Origin: an archaeon
GTDB taxonomy: Archaea > Asgardarchaeota > Hermodarchaeia > Hermodarchaeales > Hermodarchaeaceae
Length of the DNA stretch: 23,274 nucleotides
NCBI GenBank assembly: GCA_016550415.1
Contig: JABXGU010000486.1
Coordinates: 1-23,274, forward strand
Direction of reading: 5' to 3'
Part shown: one piece after another, positions 13,701-20,934 of the stretch
Layout of the letters: each line of letters starts with the position of its first letter
How positions within the stretch are numbered: position 1 is the stretch's first letter
Notes under the pieces: generated by a model
Told to the model about the DNA's origin: nothing
Databases searched by the model: none
The model's input: only the letters and a program-made list of their open reading frames with translations
Program-made: the position numbers and the translations under genes

Positions 13701-16301
13701 TTACCATGTGCCTCGTCTGGCGATGGAGATAATGGCGGGCATGATTTCAGAAGGATTATTGAGTTCCTCCCCCAAGAATACGCGACCACCTGTAATGTAT
13801 GCCATGTAAAAAGCTAGGAATGGTATCAGCTTGTCTTCGCGTAAACCAATCTCAACAAGGTTTGGGATGCCAGTTTCCTTAGCACGTTTTTGTAATGATT
13901 CTAATATCACATCATGATGGCGCTTACCTTTGATACGGAAAAATTCCTTATGAAGATTGACAGTGACAAGAGGAACCTTTGCATTAGCGAGAAGATGACA
14001 CTGATGCAGTACATCAGCTATTGGCTCAGCTAATCCTAAATCAAGGCTATCAGCAGAAGCCAACCTAATATTTGGTAGAAAATCGCTTAAGACTACAATG
14101 AGAGGAACCATGCCAGGATTCCTCCGTCGTTCACGTTTGATGGTTTCAAGTGCTTGTTTTAGACCTGCAGCTAGTGGAGTGTATCCTGAAATCCGTAGAG
14201 TCATCAATTTAGCTAAAAGCCGATTCCAGTTGGCAGTGGGTGCTTGAACTTCAGCAGCACCCCAATCCTTCAGAGCAATCAAGCCTACACGGTCACGAGT
14301 CCCTTCAAAACAGGTCTTGAAGGCTATTATTGATTGCTGTAATTTTTCGAAGCTTTTGAGCATGGAGACACTAAGATCGATGACAAATATTATGGTCAAT
14401 GGAGTACTACTGCGAAACCGTTTTTCACGGACATCACTTGAATTGATTTGAACTGCCAAAGGGTGAGAAGAGGACGGTTTGGAGTGCAACGATGCAGCAG
14501 TAATGGTGGCAGGGAGATAGATATTACGGGGTACACCCCGTGGAAGACCACCGCCTACGAGCCCGCCACCTTCTGCTTGACGTGACATAATTGAGCCAGC
14601 ACGGCGCCAGACTTGTCGGATAGACCATTTAGGAGCACGCTGTCGTCTGAAAAGTGTTGGATGCAGAAGATCCTTAACATCAAAGAGCGGACGCCCTTCA
14701 TCGAGACGGATTATCGAAGGTAGCGATATTGGTTTGCGTTCACCAGTTTCTCCTGATACTCGCGGAGTTAATTTGGATTTTGAGGGGGGAGTTGCTGCTG
14801 TTGTGGGAGGCGATGATGAAGAACCCTTGTGTGTTGCGCGCTTAAATTTTCCAGAGCCTTCTGGGATACTATCACTTTCACTAAGTGCTGGCAGAACTGA
14901 ACCTGGGCGAGGTGAACGACGCAACACTCGCTCAAGGAGTTTCAGCATTCCATAGGCTAAAAAACCGCCAACAATAAAATTCAATGGTAAAAACAAGGGC
15001 AAAAGCATTGTTAAATAAATGCCAATTGTTGCTGCGATTAAGAAGTAGAAGCAAACAAGGCCGGTCCAGGAAAGACGTCCACCAGTTTTTCGACGTGGAG
15101 CACGAGCATCATACCGCTCACCATCATGTGACTCATCTAGCCCATGGAATTTACGAAATTTATCCACTAACCTCCTCCGTTCTTCCTTTGGACCCGAGTC
15201 CCGATCCTTTGCTTGTGGATTTTCTGTCTTCACCTTTTTTCGGGCCTGCATTAAGGTCGTACCGATTGTCTGGCGCGTTGGGGGTTCAAGGATGCCACGT
15301 TGACGTGTGCGATGACTGAGTGCAAGTGGTGCAACTACTTCAACATCTTCTGTGGTTACCTCAGTGTGGCCATCCAAGGCAGCGAAAGCCATTGCAGCTT
15401 TTGCAATGACAATATCGGGACGAACGCCATCAACCTGCAATTGTGAACAAAGAAGAGCAATTACTTGTGTTACCTCATCAGGAACCTGAACTTGGGGCAT
15501 CAGTTTGCGAGCAGCTATAATTTCATCACGAAGCTTTGCTTCTTCCCCCTCCCATTGACTTCGGAGAGCATCCGGATCCCTTTCAAAGGCTATGTTTAGT
15601 TGAATGACTGCAACCCGCTCATCACCAGAAAAGGGCCTCTGGATGGAAACATACAACGGAAACCTGTCAAGCAGTTGGGGACGCAGTTCACCCTCTTCAG
15701 GATTCATGGAACCGATGAAAATGAATCTGGATGGGTGACTGACTGAAACACCCTCTCGCTCCACAAAATTGACACCCATTGCAGCTGCATCAAGAAGGGC
15801 ATCCACTATGTGGTCAGGTAGCAGATTGACTTCATCTACGTAGAGGATGTGCTGGTTAGCTGCTGCAAGTATGCCTGGTTTGAGGGCAGCAATTCCCTTT
15901 GTGATTGCCTTTTCAACATCCAGACTGCCCACAACACGATCCTCCGTTGCACTTAGAGGAAGATCGATGACACGCATCCTCTGCATTTCAGTTGTCAGTT
16001 TGCCCTGCTTCTGTAACGTGGCTGCACATTTTTCACAAAGATATGTGGGTTCAGTGGGGTTGCATTGGAACTGGCATCCCTTAACGACTGGGATTTGAGG
16101 AAGTAGGGTAGCAAGGGCTCTAACAATGGTTGTCTTCCCAGTGCCTTTAGGACCAGATATTAACAGTCCACCAATACGAGGGTTCACTGCATTGAGCAGA
16201 AGGGCTAATTTCAATTCCTCTCTATCCACAATAGCAGAGAAGGGAATTACAGCTCGGGATAACGACGCCTTTTCCTTTGGCACTGTTCTAAGCCCCTGCA
16301 C
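13701..16301 (-). CDS. Chelatase-like AAA+ ATPase / VWA protein with central transmembrane helices
   Basis: An 866-residue protein joining the two parts of magnesium/cobalt-chelatase-like motors. Residues about 15-345 are an AAA+ domain: Walker A GPKGTGKT (50-57), Cys cluster CQFQC...LCEKC (76, 80, 89, 92), Walker B ILYVDEVNLL, and sensor/arginine segment GSMNPEEGELRPQLLDRF. About 405-460 holds two hydrophobic helices (GLVCFYFLIAATIGIYLTML and PLFLPLNFIVGGFLAYGML), followed by a Ser/Pro-rich linker. About 630-830 is a VWA domain with a complete MIDAS: DLSVS, Thr in SGYTPLAAGL, and Asp in VVLSDFLPN. Soluble BchI/BchD-type chelatases have no membrane helices, so this is probably membrane-tethered. 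A metal insertion role is only one option; MoxR-like protein remodelling is another. GTG at 16301 is used; a second in-frame GTG at 16283 is possible. Confidence 0.85.
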   Translation of the reverse strand: MQGLRTVPKEKASLSRAVIPFSAIVDREELKLALLLNAVNPRIGGLLISGPKGTGKTTIVRALATLLPQIPVVKGCQFQCNPTEPTYLCEKCAATLQKQGKLTTEMQRMRVIDLPLSATEDRVVGSLDVEKAITKGIAALKPGILAAANQHILYVDEVNLLPDHIVDALLDAAAMGVNFVEREGVSVSHPSRFIFIGSMNPEEGELRPQLLDRFPLYVSIQRPFSGDERVAVIQLNIAFERDPDALRSQWEGEEAKLRDEIIAARKLMPQVQVPDEVTQVIALLCSQLQVDGVRPDIVIAKAAMAFAALDGHTEVTTEDVEVVAPLALSHRTRQRGILEPPTRQTIGTTLMQARKKVKTENPQAKDRDSGPKEERRRLVDKFRKFHGLDESHDGERYDARAPRRKTGGRLSWTGLVCFYFLIAATIGIYLTMLLPLFLPLNFIVGGFLAYGMLKLLERVLRRSPRPGSVLPALSESDSIPEGSGKFKRATHKGSSSSPPTTAATPPSKSKLTPRVSGETGERKPISLPSIIRLDEGRPLFDVKDLLHPTLFRRQRAPKWSIRQVWRRAGSIMSRQAEGGGLVGGGLPRGVPRNIYLPATITAASLHSKPSSSHPLAVQINSSDVREKRFRSSTPLTIIFVIDLSVSMLKSFEKLQQSIIAFKTCFEGTRDRVGLIALKDWGAAEVQAPTANWNRLLAKLMTLRISGYTPLAAGLKQALETIKRERRRNPGMVPLIVVLSDFLPNIRLASADSLDLGLAEPIADVLHQCHLLANAKVPLVTVNLHKEFFRIKGKRHHDVILESLQKRAKETGIPNLVEIGLREDKLIPFLAFYMAYITGGRVFLGEELNNPSEIMPAIISIARRGTW

Positions 16302-16362
16302 TTACTCTTTTTGTGATGCTTAAAGAGCTTTGGGAAGGGAACATAATAACTTCTTAAGGAGT

Positions 16363-16401
16363 TCACTAAATATCAAGATACAAATGCAAAAATTTTAGTG
16401 A
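16363..16401. promoter_or_regulatory. 8-bp inverted repeat in a divergent promoter region
   Basis: TCACTAAA (16363-16370) and TTTAGTGA (16394-16401) are perfect inverted arms separated by 23 nt. They lie between the AAA+/VWA gene (minus) and the DinB-like gene (plus). The right arm overlaps the AAAATTTTAG stretch that may be the TATA box of the plus-strand gene, about 30 nt before the ATG at 16423. Candidate operator. Confidence 0.35.
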
Positions 16402-16422
16402 TGGTGCAGGTGTTTTATTGCT

Positions 16423-16950
16423 ATGGCAAATCAAAAACCAAAAGATCTACGCATGGGCTTAATTCAAGCTTATACTGTAACTCGTGGGCATCTCCGATAC
16501 CTTCTCTCAGATCTCAGTCCTGAACAAGCAGTTTCTGAACCAGTCCTTGGCTCGCGCAGCATTCTATACTATTTGCACCACATCATTAACTCTGAGATTT
16601 ATTGGATTTCGGCTACTGGACGTAGTGTTGATGTTTATGTCAAGGAAGTGCCTTTTGATGTGGCAAAGGATATGCTTGATGAAGTTCAAGAGACAATCCT
16701 AAGTGAATTGAAATCATGCTCAGAAGACGAGTTTGTCTTTAGACCTCCGACAGAAAAAGAGAAGCCCAGTTTGGGTTGGGTCATTTCCCACATCACATTA
16801 CATTCCTTCTATCATTGTGCAGAACTCATTTACACGCGTTATTCTGTGGGAGGCTCTGATTTGCCCAATGATGAACTTGAGGAATCATGGATGCGCATGA
16901 TTGACTCCATCTCCAAGCTCATCTTTTTCGTGAAGCAGAAAGAGAAATAG
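16423..16950 (+). CDS. DinB-like four-helix protein
   Basis: A 175-residue all-helical protein that fits the DinB/YfiT superfamily. Three histidines sit at the positions used to bind a metal: YYLHHIINSEIYWI (His52 or 53) and WVISHITLHSFYHCAELIY (His123, His127, His131). Members bind a divalent metal and many act as thiol transferases (bacillithiol, mycothiol and similar); in archaea the role is unknown. AGGTG lies 10 nt before the ATG, slightly longer than the 7 nt seen elsewhere. The gene stands alone, divergent from the AAA+/VWA gene and convergent with the macrodomain gene 64 nt downstream. Confidence 0.75.
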   Translation: MANQKPKDLRMGLIQAYTVTRGHLRYLLSDLSPEQAVSEPVLGSRSILYYLHHIINSEIYWISATGRSVDVYVKEVPFDVAKDMLDEVQETILSELKSCSEDEFVFRPPTEKEKPSLGWVISHITLHSFYHCAELIYTRYSVGGSDLPNDELEESWMRMIDSISKLIFFVKQKEK

Positions 16951-17014
16951 ACACGTTTTCTTTGAAGCGCTTCAACAAGTCACCAAGATTCTTGAACGTA
17001 TTAGTTTGACGGGA

Positions 17015-17554
17015 TTAATTTGGTGAAGCAGTGAGATGGGAAAGGGTTTCCCTGAAAATCTCAAAGGTTGTGGGATCAAAAAGACAGAAAACTATGCGTC
17101 GAAGGCTAGTTTCATTCGCCTTTAGAAATTGAATTGTTGTTTCTAAGATAATCTTTGCAGCTTGTTCCTTTGGAAAACCAAAGATGCCTGTGCTGATGGC
17201 AGGAAATGCAATACTTCGAAGACGACGACCATCAGCTAATTTCAAGGCATGACGAACAGCGCTAGCTAGTTTTTGATCCTCATTTCCTTCGCCCCATCGT
17301 GGGCCTACAGCATGAATAACATAGCGTGCCTTCAGGTTAGCACCTGTAGTGATGACTGCTGTGCCAACGGGAGTGCCCCCAATATCGTCACATTCTCGCT
17401 GAATTGCTGGTCCACCTCTGCGCCTAATGGCACCAGCAACACCCCCTCCCAGTTGTAGAGATTCATTTGCAGCATTTACTATTACATCGGTTGCTAGGTC
17501 TGTTATGTCACCCTGAACAAGTTCAACAGTGACTTTGTTGATGACCAGCCGCAT
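17015..17554 (-). CDS. Macrodomain protein, probable ADP-ribose/O-acetyl-ADP-ribose hydrolase
   Basis: A 179-residue single macrodomain. It has the MacroD-type signatures GDITDLATDVIVNAANESL with GGGVAGAI directly after it (ADP-ribose binding; Asn and the glycine-rich loop), the ARYVIHAVGPRW strand, and FPAISTGIFGFP (diphosphate loop). Enzymes of this class remove ADP-ribose from acidic residues or deacetylate O-acetyl-ADP-ribose in the cytoplasm. GGGTG lies 7 nt before the ATG, supporting the start. A TATA-like stretch (TTAATATAC on the minus strand, 17633-17641) lies about 80 nt upstream, suggesting a leader of some 55 nt. No toxin or ADP-ribosyltransferase gene lies beside it, so an antitoxin role is not indicated. 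Confidence 0.93.
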   Translation of the reverse strand: MRLVINKVTVELVQGDITDLATDVIVNAANESLQLGGGVAGAIRRRGGPAIQRECDDIGGTPVGTAVITTGANLKARYVIHAVGPRWGEGNEDQKLASAVRHALKLADGRRLRSIAFPAISTGIFGFPKEQAAKIILETTIQFLKANETSLRRIVFCLFDPTTFEIFRETLSHLTASPN

Positions 17555-17717
17555 TTGCTGACACCCATCCTATCAACCACTAACTTGCAAAGACTCTTCA
17601 TTTTGCTAAAAGTTTTACCTTTAGTAATGAGTATATTAAGTGAACCAATTACTTAGTGTAGTTAAGGATTATTCTTTTCCGATGAGTGTTTAGGGCATGG
17701 ACTTCAAGAGTGTAATT

Positions 17718-18404
17718 CTAGGGAGTAGGGAATACTGGTCCCATTAGCCAGCCGGGCATAAAACATGCAATGGCAATTAGCCCCCAGCAGAATATCACGA
17801 ATATGGCACTTCCCAGTAACACATTTGATCGTGCAGAAGACACGTCAAGTCTAAGATCTTTGTCCATATAGGTAGTCTTGAATGCAGCTCGAGCATAGAT
17901 GAGAGCGGCTAGACCTAGAGGAACCCAGACCAAGTCTACAATTGTCCATACTGTGAATGATATGGCTACAATTCCGCCACCAGGTCCCCAAAGTGCTGTA
18001 TATAGAAAATAGTCTGCAGCTACAAATGCTGCTGTCTCCCAGAATACACCGATTATCATAGCTAGGACTTCACGATATCGACCAAAAGCTGATGCTCGAC
18101 CCAAGTGCCCGACGATATAGGCTTCAACACCACGCACAGCAATCGCACCAGGGATATAAATCGCTGGCAGACCAAAATAGGAAATCAACAGACCCTTTCC
18201 AACGAATTGACCAATACAGGTAACAGCCATCCCAATTTCTGGACCATAGAGAATGGCTACAAGGAAGATTAGAACAGATGAGACATCATAGCTGCCCAAC
18301 GGTGTTGGAATAACTACACTTGCGAATGCAAGAACAGCCATTAATGCGCTTAAAACGCCAATAGTTGCGACGTAGAGTGACCGTGAAGAGGGTTTCTCAG
18401 CCAT
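17718..18404 (-). CDS. ECF-type transporter S component (substrate-binding membrane subunit)
   Basis: A 228-residue polytopic protein from the ATG at 18404. About six hydrophobic segments, with the opening pattern YVATIGVLSALMAVLAFASV, then IPTPLGSYDVSSV and YGPEIGMAVTCIGQFVGKG, are like S components of energy-coupling factor vitamin transporters. The ATPase and T subunits are not in the window, so they would have to be shared from elsewhere. AGGAGG (plus 18414-18419) is 9 nt from the ATG; the longer frame up to 18461 has no ribosome binding site and would begin on top of the TATA box, so it is rejected. The gene is divergent from the ThiN-like gene. That suggests, as inference, a thiamin precursor or thiamin as substrate. 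Confidence 0.75.
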   Translation of the reverse strand: MAEKPSSRSLYVATIGVLSALMAVLAFASVVIPTPLGSYDVSSVLIFLVAILYGPEIGMAVTCIGQFVGKGLLISYFGLPAIYIPGAIAVRGVEAYIVGHLGRASAFGRYREVLAMIIGVFWETAAFVAADYFLYTALWGPGGGIVAISFTVWTIVDLVWVPLGLAALIYARAAFKTTYMDKDLRLDVSSARSNVLLGSAIFVIFCWGLIAIACFMPGWLMGPVFPTP

Positions 18405-18451
18405 CAAACATTTCCTCCTATCATATAGATTGAGGCTGTTGAGAGCGTTCC

Positions 18452-18470
18452 TATACGCCACGTATATAAG
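18452..18470. promoter_or_regulatory. TATA box of the S-component gene overlapped by a perfect TATACG inverted repeat
   Basis: TATACG (18452-18457), CCA, CGTATA (18461-18466) is a perfect 6-bp inverted repeat. The minus-strand promoter CTTATATACG occupies 18461-18470, so a protein bound to the repeat would block it. The TATA box is about 60 nt from the ATG at 18404, leaving a leader of some 35 nt, too short for a TMP riboswitch. Confidence 0.55.
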
Positions 18471-18526
18471 CCTTGTGTATTTTATTTGGTTTCATAATAG
18501 AAAAGAAATTTCAAAACTAAAAAATA

Positions 18527-18538
18527 CTATACGAGGAG
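18527..18538 (+). promoter_or_regulatory. Third TATACG half-site next to the ribosome binding site of the ThiN-like gene
   Basis: CTATACG (18527-18533) repeats the CTATACG at 18451-18457 in the same orientation. It directly abuts the ribosome binding site GAGGAG (18533-18538), which is 6 nt before the ATG at 18545. Confidence 0.45.
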
Positions 18539-18544
18539 ACTAGA

Positions 18545-19111
18545 ATGCCAGACAAAAACACTGATTCAGTATTGACAGACCTGTCCCAAAGCATCGGCAA
18601 ACTTGTCAGCCTACACGGACTATCAAAACTAATTCCAGAAGTGGGTAGCAACTTTGTTTTCTGTCACCCCAATTCCAAACAACTAACTAAAGTTGCTGGT
18701 CTTACCGGCAGAATCATTCTTGTTCGTGGAAAACCCGAGGCCGTTGGTGAAGTTGATTATGGCTGGGCACCATATATGGGACCAGTTATCTTATTGGCTC
18801 ATCAATTAGATAGGAATATTCGGTCTGCGATATCACTCCGCTATTCTCCTTCGATTGTTGATGCGTGTAAAAAAATTGGATTAAATGTTGTTGAGTTTCA
18901 GCTACCAGATAACCAGTCAAACCTAGATTGCGTAGCAATATCTGCATTGAAGTTTATTGGTAGTGTACCCCAAGCCTTGTTCGATACTGGGGCAATAGGG
19001 CTAGAAGCATTGGTTATCTTATTTGCATCAAGCCCCGATCAGATCGTGAAATGGGTTCAGGAGATACTATCTAAGCTTAAGCCAAATGTGAGGGAGGCAT
19101 GTGGAAGGTAA
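18545..19111 (+). CDS. ThiN-like domain protein (thiamine-phosphate synthase family), possibly non-catalytic
   Basis: A 188-residue protein made almost entirely of a ThiN domain. It has LIPEVGSNFVFCHPNSK at the start, TGRIILVRGKPEAVGEVDYG, NIRSAISLRYSPSIVDACKK and GLNVVEFQLPDN, then VPQALFDTGAIGLEAL towards the end. ThiN is the archaeal enzyme that joins the pyrimidine and thiazole phosphates to thiamin phosphate, usually fused to ThiD, or to a DNA-binding domain in the regulator ThiR. Here it has only about 28 extra N-terminal residues, with neither fusion. Where catalytic ThiN domains have, as I recall, FGASSHVAR, this protein has YGWAPYMGP (72-80), so the conserved His and Arg are missing. 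A ligand-binding or regulatory partner role is therefore possible. It overlaps the next gene by 11 nt and is divergent from an S component. Confidence 0.78.
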   Translation: MPDKNTDSVLTDLSQSIGKLVSLHGLSKLIPEVGSNFVFCHPNSKQLTKVAGLTGRIILVRGKPEAVGEVDYGWAPYMGPVILLAHQLDRNIRSAISLRYSPSIVDACKKIGLNVVEFQLPDNQSNLDCVAISALKFIGSVPQALFDTGAIGLEALVILFASSPDQIVKWVQEILSKLKPNVREACGR

Positions 19112-19853
19112 TCTTCAGAACAAGGTAACTCGTAAACAAGAGGTATCAGAAGCATTTGGAGCCCTTGCTCCCTTCTATGACAGGTGGTATGAAACACCCC
19201 TTGGGGCTTATGTCTTGAGAGTCGAGACCGAGGCTATTTCAGCCATGCTGCCCCACCTGCCCACAGGAGTTGCTTTGGATATTGGTGCAGGAACAGGACT
19301 ATCATTGGAACCAGTTGTTCACAAAGGCATGTATACCATTGGGATTGATCTCTCTTGGCGCATGTTAAAAGAAGCACGACGAAAGAAGGAGAATCATCCT
19401 AGGATAGATTTAGTACTAGCAGATGGGGAGAAGCTTCCCTTTCGGGAAGGTGTGGCTGACCTCGTTACTGGAATGACTGTACTTGAATTTATTCCGAACC
19501 CTGTAAAATTACTTCAGGAAATTAACTTTTGTTTGAAACCTGGTGGCCACCTAATTTTGGGAGTCCTCTCATCAACTAGTCTGTGGGCATTTGAACGCCG
19601 ACTTCGAAATCTAGTACGAAAGGATGTCTTTTCTTTTGCCCAATTTCCGAGCCCTTGGCAACTCATAGGCTTTCTTCGTCAAGCTAGTTTTTCATCCATA
19701 GAATATCGTGGGTCAGTTTATGCGCCAAGTATAACTCCTGCAAGATTACTTACCAGTTTTTCTAACCTTGATAAAAAATGGGGAACCCATTGGCTTACAC
19801 GCAGTTTGGGAGCCTTTCTCGTTTTTCACGCAAGACGATTAATAATTCACTAG
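19101..19853 (+). CDS. Class I SAM-dependent methyltransferase
   Basis: A 250-residue protein with the Rossmann methyltransferase order. AFGALAPFYDRWYETPLG is followed by motif I ALDIGAGTGLSLEP (Asp60 to Gly66), the acidic GIDLSWRML strand end, DLVLADGEKLPF, and ADLVTGMTVLEFIPNP, with FCLKPGGHLILGVL as motif III-like. It resembles type 11 methyltransferases of the UbiE/small-molecule class; the substrate is not indicated. The GTG start at 19101 overlaps the end of the ThiN-like gene by 11 nt, with GGGAGG at 19092-19097, so the two are translationally linked. Its stop TAG shares a CTAG with the convergent gene. The C-terminal helix is hydrophobic and basic (SLGAFLVFHARRLIIH) and may contact the membrane. 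Confidence 0.85.
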   Translation: MEGNLQNKVTRKQEVSEAFGALAPFYDRWYETPLGAYVLRVETEAISAMLPHLPTGVALDIGAGTGLSLEPVVHKGMYTIGIDLSWRMLKEARRKKENHPRIDLVLADGEKLPFREGVADLVTGMTVLEFIPNPVKLLQEINFCLKPGGHLILGVLSSTSLWAFERRLRNLVRKDVFSFAQFPSPWQLIGFLRQASFSSIEYRGSVYAPSITPARLLTSFSNLDKKWGTHWLTRSLGAFLVFHARRLIIH

Positions 19854-20836
19854 CTGATACGAGATGTCAATTTCTGGTAAGGATCCTTACCCACTTTGAG
19901 TGGTGTCCTCTTGTCTTTTCGTTGTATGAAAATTTCTTGTGTCTCTACAAAATTTCCTATTATTGCCGCAGGACGACCAAGGCTATGAAACCTCTCAACA
20001 GTTTGAACTGCTGTATTTGAATCTGTGACGCAAAGGAGGCTTCCAAAGGAGGAGCAATGCAACGGATTCCATTTTAGATGAGAAAAAATGCGTATTGCCT
20101 TGTCATCCCAGGGGATTTTGTCATATTGAATTGTGATTCCGAGACCTGTGGCTTGTTGAAGTTCAGCTAGTCCGGTGGCTAAACCTCCTTCTGCCAAATC
20201 ATGCATAATTTTGATGTTTTGCCGTGGAATTCTAGCAATTAGAGGGGCTACTTCGAAGTAACTCAAATCCTGGGCAACACTCTTCACTTCAGATTGTTTT
20301 AGATTATTTCCTATTTGGCTAGGTTCAACATTTGCTAGGAACCAAAGTGTCTCTCTACCTATTGGTCCAACTGCTAGGAGCGCATCTCCAACCTTAACCT
20401 GTTCAGGCTGTTTGTACCCTTGTGGAAGAAAACCGAGACAAGTGATTGAAAGAAATGGAAGAGTTAGACCATCATAGCCTCCCGTGTGACCACCTAGAAT
20501 TCCTATCTTGAGTCGGCGAGCTTCTTCGCCCAATTGCTTCATTGTTGCTTCAAGCCACGACTCAGGGGTGCCAGGGGGATAATAGACACCCAGCATTAGA
20601 TACTGGGGTGTTGCTCCAGCCATTGCCACATCTGCAGCGGAGTAATGTACAGCAAAGAAACCATAGAATGGTAAGGGAATACCAATCACGGGATCAGAGG
20701 CTGCAACAAGTTGATTGGAACTAGGAGCAACAGAGAAATCGAGTGCAATCTTGCGAGCATCCGTTACCCGAGGAATGTGGCAGAAGACTAATTGCTCTAG
20801 TTTTGCCAGACTTAGTTTGCCCTTGGGAAGACTCAC
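19850..20836 (-). CDS. AIR synthase/HypE-like PurM superfamily protein
   Basis: A 328-residue protein of the PurM superfamily (AIR synthase, HypE, ThiL, SelD). The N-terminal ATP-binding half has VAASDPVIG, HYSAADVAMAGATPQYLMLG and the GILGGHTGGYDG motif. The C-terminal half begins near VGDALLAVGPIGRET and carries IMHDLAEGGLATGL, typical of archaeal HypE-like 'AIR synthase-related' proteins. The usual GxDAAV motif before the DP is replaced by ALDFSV. The reaction is unknown. ThiL or HypE activity is possible in principle, but the HypE C-terminal cysteine is not seen at the end (QKLTSRIS). GTG at 20836 has AGGAGTGA 7 nt upstream. It is convergent with, and overlaps, the methyltransferase by 4 nt. 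Confidence 0.8.
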   Translation of the reverse strand: MSLPKGKLSLAKLEQLVFCHIPRVTDARKIALDFSVAPSSNQLVAASDPVIGIPLPFYGFFAVHYSAADVAMAGATPQYLMLGVYYPPGTPESWLEATMKQLGEEARRLKIGILGGHTGGYDGLTLPFLSITCLGFLPQGYKQPEQVKVGDALLAVGPIGRETLWFLANVEPSQIGNNLKQSEVKSVAQDLSYFEVAPLIARIPRQNIKIMHDLAEGGLATGLAELQQATGLGITIQYDKIPWDDKAIRIFSHLKWNPLHCSSFGSLLCVTDSNTAVQTVERFHSLGRPAAIIGNFVETQEIFIQRKDKRTPLKVGKDPYQKLTSRIS

Positions 20837-20934
20837 GAAATGCTCACTCCTAATCAGTGCATACTATTACTTGAACTAGGGTAATAGGCACCAAATAAGC
20901 TACTAATAAAAAACAGCTTCATAAACGATTCCGC

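Noticed and set aside
17015..17554. Macrodomain as the antitoxin of a DarTG-like toxin-antitoxin pair
   Set aside because: There is no DarT-like ADP-ribosyltransferase beside it; the neighbours are a DinB-like protein and an S component.
18405..18470. TMP riboswitch or long-frame start for the S-component gene
   Set aside because: The leader from the TATA box to the ATG is about 35 nt, far too short for a THI element, and the longer frame has no ribosome binding site.
19850..20836. Calling the PurM-like protein ThiL because of the ThiN neighbour
   Set aside because: The ThiL nucleotide/metal motif GDDAA is not present and the sequence looks closer to HypE-like proteins; linkage alone is not enough.
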